DNA of 8,687 bases from Gammaproteobacteria bacterium (GTDB taxonomy: Bacteria; Pseudomonadota; Gammaproteobacteria; Berkiellales; Berkiellaceae): NCBI GenBank assembly GCA_016874315.1, contig VGTX01000036.1:1-8687 (forward strand), read 5' to 3'. Numbering within the stretch: the first letter of the stretch is position 1; each line of letters begins with the position of its first letter. Below are positions 6,651 to 8,687 of this stretch, one piece after another. The notes beneath the pieces were generated by a model. The model was not told the origin of the DNA. It saw only the letters and a list, made by a program, of their open reading frames with translations, and ran no database searches. A program made the position numbers and the translations under genes.

Positions 6651-7323
6651 TTGGGAGAATCATTGGAGAGAGCTCAAGATTCGGTGTGTGCGCTCAATCT
6701 TTGTACTGTTATCCTTATTTACTTTCTTTTTATTAAAATATCAAAGTATTTGGGCATGCATTTTTTATTCCCTTCGATTTTATTTTCCTGAGTTAAAGCT
6801 TGTTTCTCGAACTTTAAGCGGCCCTTTTCTTTTAACAGTAAAAATCTCATTCTTATTATCGATTATCGTGACATTTTTCTGGATCTCCCACGAAGTTTGG
6901 AGTTTTGTTCAAAGCGGATTAACAAATCAAGAAAAAAAAGCAGTTCGAAGATTGCTAAGCATCTTTTGCATATTATTTATTATGTTCCAATATATTGGAG
7001 TAGCTTGGTTAGTGCCGATAACAATGACCTTTTTCGTGGCATTTAATCAAGGTATTGTCGAGAAGAGTGTGGATATTACAGATATTGTCGAATATACACT
7101 AACTATTCAATTTGCTTTATTAATTGTTACACTTTGGCCTTTTTTATTGAAAATAGCTCTTCGTTGCGGTTGGGCTACATATATACAATTGAAAAAATTA
7201 CGCCCATGGATATATGTCATGAGTTTTTTTATAGGTATGATTTTAACTCCTCCAGATGTCGTAGCTCAATTTTTGATTGCACTGCCTTTGATTGTGTTGT
7301 ATGAAGGGACATTAATTTTGTAA
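6604..7323 (+). CDS. tatC: Twin-arginine translocase core subunit TatC
   Basis: TatC is the inner-membrane receptor for twin-arginine signal peptides. The frame gives 239 residues from TTG 6604. Hydrophobic helices lie at roughly 31-47, 76-96, 117-139, 162-184, 203-213 and 219-238, the six of TatC. Conserved marks: HWRELKIR at 20-27 (usually HL.ELR.R), GPFLLTVKISFLLS at 73-86, LTNQEKK with Glu110 (equivalent to E. coli Glu103), RPWIYV at 200-205 and the signature LTPPDVVAQ at 214-222. The start is uncertain: TTG 6604 has a strong ribosome-binding site but gives a 47-nt overlap with tatA in another frame; ATT codons at 6637 or 6646 are alternatives, and GTG 6688 would remove the conserved HWREL. 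The protein ends directly after helix 6, without the polar tail of E. coli TatC. The sequence is divergent but no key region is missing. Confidence 0.93.
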   Translation: MQHLEKAYHEPIPTISWENHWRELKIRCVRSIFVLLSLFTFFLLKYQSIWACIFYSLRFYFPELKLVSRTLSGPFLLTVKISFLLSIIVTFFWISHEVWSFVQSGLTNQEKKAVRRLLSIFCILFIMFQYIGVAWLVPITMTFFVAFNQGIVEKSVDITDIVEYTLTIQFALLIVTLWPFLLKIALRCGWATYIQLKKLRPWIYVMSFFIGMILTPPDVVAQFLIALPLIVLYEGTLIL

Positions 7324-7352
7324 AGAATCACTATATTGACCTGTAACAACCG

Positions 7353-7366
7353 TAAAGAGTTCTTTA
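7353..7366. repeat. Short inverted repeat TAAAGA-GT-TCTTTA in the tatC to erpA-fusion gap
   Basis: TAAAGA (7353-7358) and TCTTTA (7361-7366) are exact inverted copies around GT. They are flanked more widely by TTGAC (7336-7340) and GTCAA (7371-7375). There is no T-tract, so it is not a convincing terminator for tatC; it may be a protein-binding palindrome or chance. Confidence 0.3.
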
Positions 7367-7379
7367 GTGTGTCAACATA

Positions 7380-7406
7380 TTGCGATATATTTCTAAGAAA
7401 TATAAT
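7380..7406 (+). promoter_or_regulatory. Candidate promoter with overlapping inverted repeat, upstream of the ErpA fusion gene
   Basis: TATAAT at 7401-7406 is a perfect -10 box 29 nt before the start at 7436. TTGCGA at 7380-7385 is a possible -35 but only 15 nt away, shorter than the preferred 17, so an activator may be needed. A perfect inverted repeat, TATATTTC (7386-7393) and GAAATATA (7397-7404) with a TAA spacer, fills the spacer and overlaps the -10. That placement is typical of a repressor or regulator operator. It does not resemble the IscR type 2 consensus as I know it. Confidence 0.5.
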
Positions 7407-7435
7407 TTTAATTTATCTATAACAAGGTCATTATT

Positions 7436-8497
7436 ATGAAAGCCTCTTCTAATGCACTAAAACAGCTGAGCAAACTCGTCACCCTTCAGCCTGATTTAAA
7501 GTTTCTAAGAATATATGTTCAAGGTGGGGGGTGCTCAGGGTTTGAATATGGTTTTGAATTGATAGCAAATCCTGAAGAAGATGACAAAATTTTTTATTCG
7601 CAAGATTGTTTCCCTGCGTTGGGGTGGATTATTGATCCAATATCTTTTGAATATTTAGATAAATCTGAATTGGATTATAAAAAAGATTTAAGTGGAGCTC
7701 GATTTATCATTAATAATCCGATTGCTGTGGGTCAGTGTGGGTGTGGTCGATCTATTAATTTAGATCTAAATGCATCTAAACGAGCTACACCTTCTGAGGT
7801 ATTGCAATCTCTTATTCAAGAAAAGTATTCGAAAGCTAACGTTATATTTTGGGCTGGATCGATTGCTCGTGGAGCTGGATCTGATAGTTCCGATCTGGAT
7901 TGCGTGGTGTTTTTTGAAAAAATAGATCATGCATATAGAGAGGCGATTATATATCAAGGCTGGCCTATTGATATTTTTGTGCATGATAAAGACACTTTTA
8001 GATATTTCGTCGAATCTATCGATCTTCCTTCTTATATGCCCGCACTTCCTGTAATGGTAGCTGAAGGCGTTCAAGTTTTTGGGGATATTAAAGAAGGAGA
8101 TTTGATAAAAAATATGGCCAGTACTTATTTGAAGCAATTGCCAGTGTTATCTTCAATACAGATTGATATGCGGCGCTTTACATTGACAGATTTGGTCGAT
8201 GATTTAAAAGAGTGCCCAGATGAATTCGAGCGCTTGGCTATTATTCAGGAGATTTATAAACAAAGTGCAGAGCTGTATTTATTGTTCAATAACCAATGGA
8301 TTGGAAAGGGCAAGCAGCTTATGCGATTTCTATCAGAAAAAGACCCAGTAATAGCACGAGAGTTTTATTACGCATTCTATTCTCAGCAAACAGATCGTAT
8401 TGTTGATCATGTTACGAAGATACTAAATTTATGCGGCGGGCCACTTTGGAATGGTTTTTTCTTAGAAGCTCCTGCATCATGGAAAAAAGAAAGTTAA
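7436..8497 (+). CDS. erpA: Fusion protein: ErpA-like iron-sulfur carrier domain + nucleotidyltransferase domain + helical C-terminal region
   Basis: One uninterrupted frame of 353 residues joins two families. Residues 1-109 are an A-type Fe-S carrier close to ErpA: LRIYVQGGGCSGFEYGF at 24-40, DPISFEYL at 67-74, LSGARFIINNP at 85-95 and QCGCGRSI at 100-107. All three cluster-ligand cysteines are present (Cys33, Cys101, Cys103). Stand-alone ErpA is about 114 residues and ends right after CGCG, where this protein continues. After a linker (110-134), residues 135-215 carry a polymerase-beta-type nucleotidyltransferase core: GSIARGAGSDSSDLD at 141-155 with metal-binding Asp153 and Asp155, and a third acid, Asp179, in WPIDIFVHD. 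Residues 240-345 are predicted helical (RRFTLTDLVDDLKE, QWIGKGKQLMRFL), like the substrate-side helices of KNTase/HEPN-associated enzymes. ATG 7436 has AAGG 8 nt upstream. The ErpA part would pass 4Fe-4S clusters to apo-enzymes; the transferase target is unknown. Confidence 0.88.
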   Translation: MKASSNALKQLSKLVTLQPDLKFLRIYVQGGGCSGFEYGFELIANPEEDDKIFYSQDCFPALGWIIDPISFEYLDKSELDYKKDLSGARFIINNPIAVGQCGCGRSINLDLNASKRATPSEVLQSLIQEKYSKANVIFWAGSIARGAGSDSSDLDCVVFFEKIDHAYREAIIYQGWPIDIFVHDKDTFRYFVESIDLPSYMPALPVMVAEGVQVFGDIKEGDLIKNMASTYLKQLPVLSSIQIDMRRFTLTDLVDDLKECPDEFERLAIIQEIYKQSAELYLLFNNQWIGKGKQLMRFLSEKDPVIAREFYYAFYSQQTDRIVDHVTKILNLCGGPLWNGFFLEAPASWKKES

Positions 8498-8542
8498 CAT
8501 AATTCATTTGAAAACAACAAGATAAAGCAGGGCTATAAATTC

Positions 8543-8571
8543 TCGCATTTTTCTTTTTAAAAAATATGCGA
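8543..8571. repeat. Imperfect AT-rich hairpin between the ErpA fusion gene and the rRNA-type promoter
   Basis: TCGCAT (8543-8548) pairs with ATGCGA (8566-8571), continued inward by T-tract/A-tract pairing with two mismatches to a loop near 8556-8558. The + strand continues with AAAAA rather than T residues, so it is not a standard terminator for the upstream gene. The A/T tracts at 8549-8600 lie directly upstream of the -35 box and could act as an UP element. Confidence 0.4.
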
Positions 8572-8599
8572 AAAAGTATAAGAAAGTGATGAAAAAGAG

Positions 8600-8627
8600 T
8601 TGACATAAGAAATGATGCGTGTAGAAT
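8600..8627 (+). promoter_or_regulatory. Strong sigma-70 promoter of rRNA-operon type
   Basis: TTGACA (8600-8605) is a perfect -35 and TAGAAT (8622-8627) a 5/6 -10, separated by 16 nt. Upstream, A-rich tracts spaced roughly one helical turn apart (8571-8575, 8583-8586, 8592-8596) resemble an UP element. It is the best promoter in the window. Together with the leader signals downstream, it most likely drives a ribosomal RNA operon beyond the right edge. The discriminator is not GC-rich, unlike E. coli rrn P1, so growth-rate control of the E. coli type is not shown. Confidence 0.8.
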
Positions 8628-8640
8628 AAGCAATACTTGA

Positions 8641-8662
8641 GCCGCAGGAAACAACCTGAGGC
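8641..8662 (+). other. Leader RNA hairpin between promoter and boxA
   Basis: GCCGCAGG (8641-8648) pairs with CCTGAGGC (8655-8662) around AAACAA, with one mismatch. Outside it, CTT (8636-8638) can pair with AAG (8664-8666). It lies in the expected transcribed leader immediately upstream of the boxA-like element. It may be a boxB-like or pre-rRNA processing structure. Confidence 0.5.
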
Positions 8663-8676
8663 GAAGAGGGAAGAGA

Positions 8677-8687
8677 GTTCTTGAACA
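8677..8687 (+). promoter_or_regulatory. boxA-like antitermination element of an rRNA leader
   Basis: GTTCTTGAACA matches 9 of 11 bases of the E. coli rrn boxA core GCTCTTTAACA, which binds NusB/NusE in the nascent leader to prevent premature termination. It lies about 50 nt after the -10 of a strong promoter and touches the window edge, so 16S rRNA is expected shortly downstream. The rRNA itself is not visible. Confidence 0.65.

Noticed and set aside
7336..7368. TTGACC as a -35 box before the ErpA fusion
   Set aside because: No acceptable -10 lies 16-18 nt downstream; TTTAGT at 7363 is 21 nt away.
7766..8137. Minus-strand open frame opposite the nucleotidyltransferase domain
   Set aside because: It lies entirely opposite a coding region with clear catalytic motifs and has no recognisable motif or ribosome-binding site of its own.
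8508..8539. Second rRNA promoter, TTGAAA with TATAAA
   Set aside because: The spacing is 20 nt, too long for a normal sigma-70 promoter.
8412..8654. Minus-strand open frame across the end of the fusion gene and the rRNA-type promoter
   Set aside because: It overlaps a strong promoter and leader structure and its translation is low-complexity and hydrophobic; it is a chance open frame in AT-rich DNA.

Overview
This is an AT-rich, tightly packed bacterial chromosomal window. Most genes sit on the + strand and one is on the minus strand. The gene set points to a proteobacterium, most likely a gammaproteobacterium with a reduced, host-associated style of genome. Four things support this: an ErpA-type iron-sulfur carrier, an HslV with a short pro-sequence, the gene order HIT protein - tatA - tatC (known in gamma- and betaproteobacteria as hinT-tatABC), and a typical rRNA-operon leader with a boxA at the right edge. 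A Legionellales-like lineage would fit the GadC-like amino-acid antiporter and the AT-rich codon use. That placement is inference from remembered family features, not a tree.

Left block (1-4525): the 3' part of an APC-family amino-acid antiporter, then typA/bipA (ribosome-associated GTPase), hslV (ATP-dependent protease subunit) and hslU (its AAA+ unfoldase). All are on + with gaps of 14-28 nt, so they probably form one transcription unit for translation and stress adaptation plus protein quality control. The block ends only 12 nt from the end of a convergent minus-strand gene (4538-5539) for an APH/choline-kinase-like phosphotransferase.

Middle block (5540-7323): a 153-nt divergent intergenic region carries a plausible minus-strand promoter and an inverted repeat. 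It is followed by a 102-residue gene of unknown function with a strong ribosome-binding site, closed by a perfect 13-bp hairpin. Next come a slightly short HIT-family (HinT-like) protein, a very small TatA-type protein (52 residues, 6492-6650) and tatC. TatC appears to start at a TTG inside tatA. No tatB lies between them, so this locus encodes a minimal TatA-TatC export system.

Right block (7324-8687): an intergenic region with a consensus TATAAT overlapped by a perfect inverted repeat, then the most unusual gene of the window. It is one 353-residue reading frame in which a complete ErpA-like domain (all three cluster-binding cysteines) is fused to a DNA-polymerase-beta-type nucleotidyltransferase domain and a helical C-terminal region. 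After it, a strong TTGACA/TAGAAT promoter, a leader hairpin and a boxA-like antitermination element end the window. A ribosomal RNA operon very probably begins just beyond 8687. No tRNA, CRISPR array, insertion sequence or prophage gene was seen, and no gene-free stretch exceeds 300 bases.
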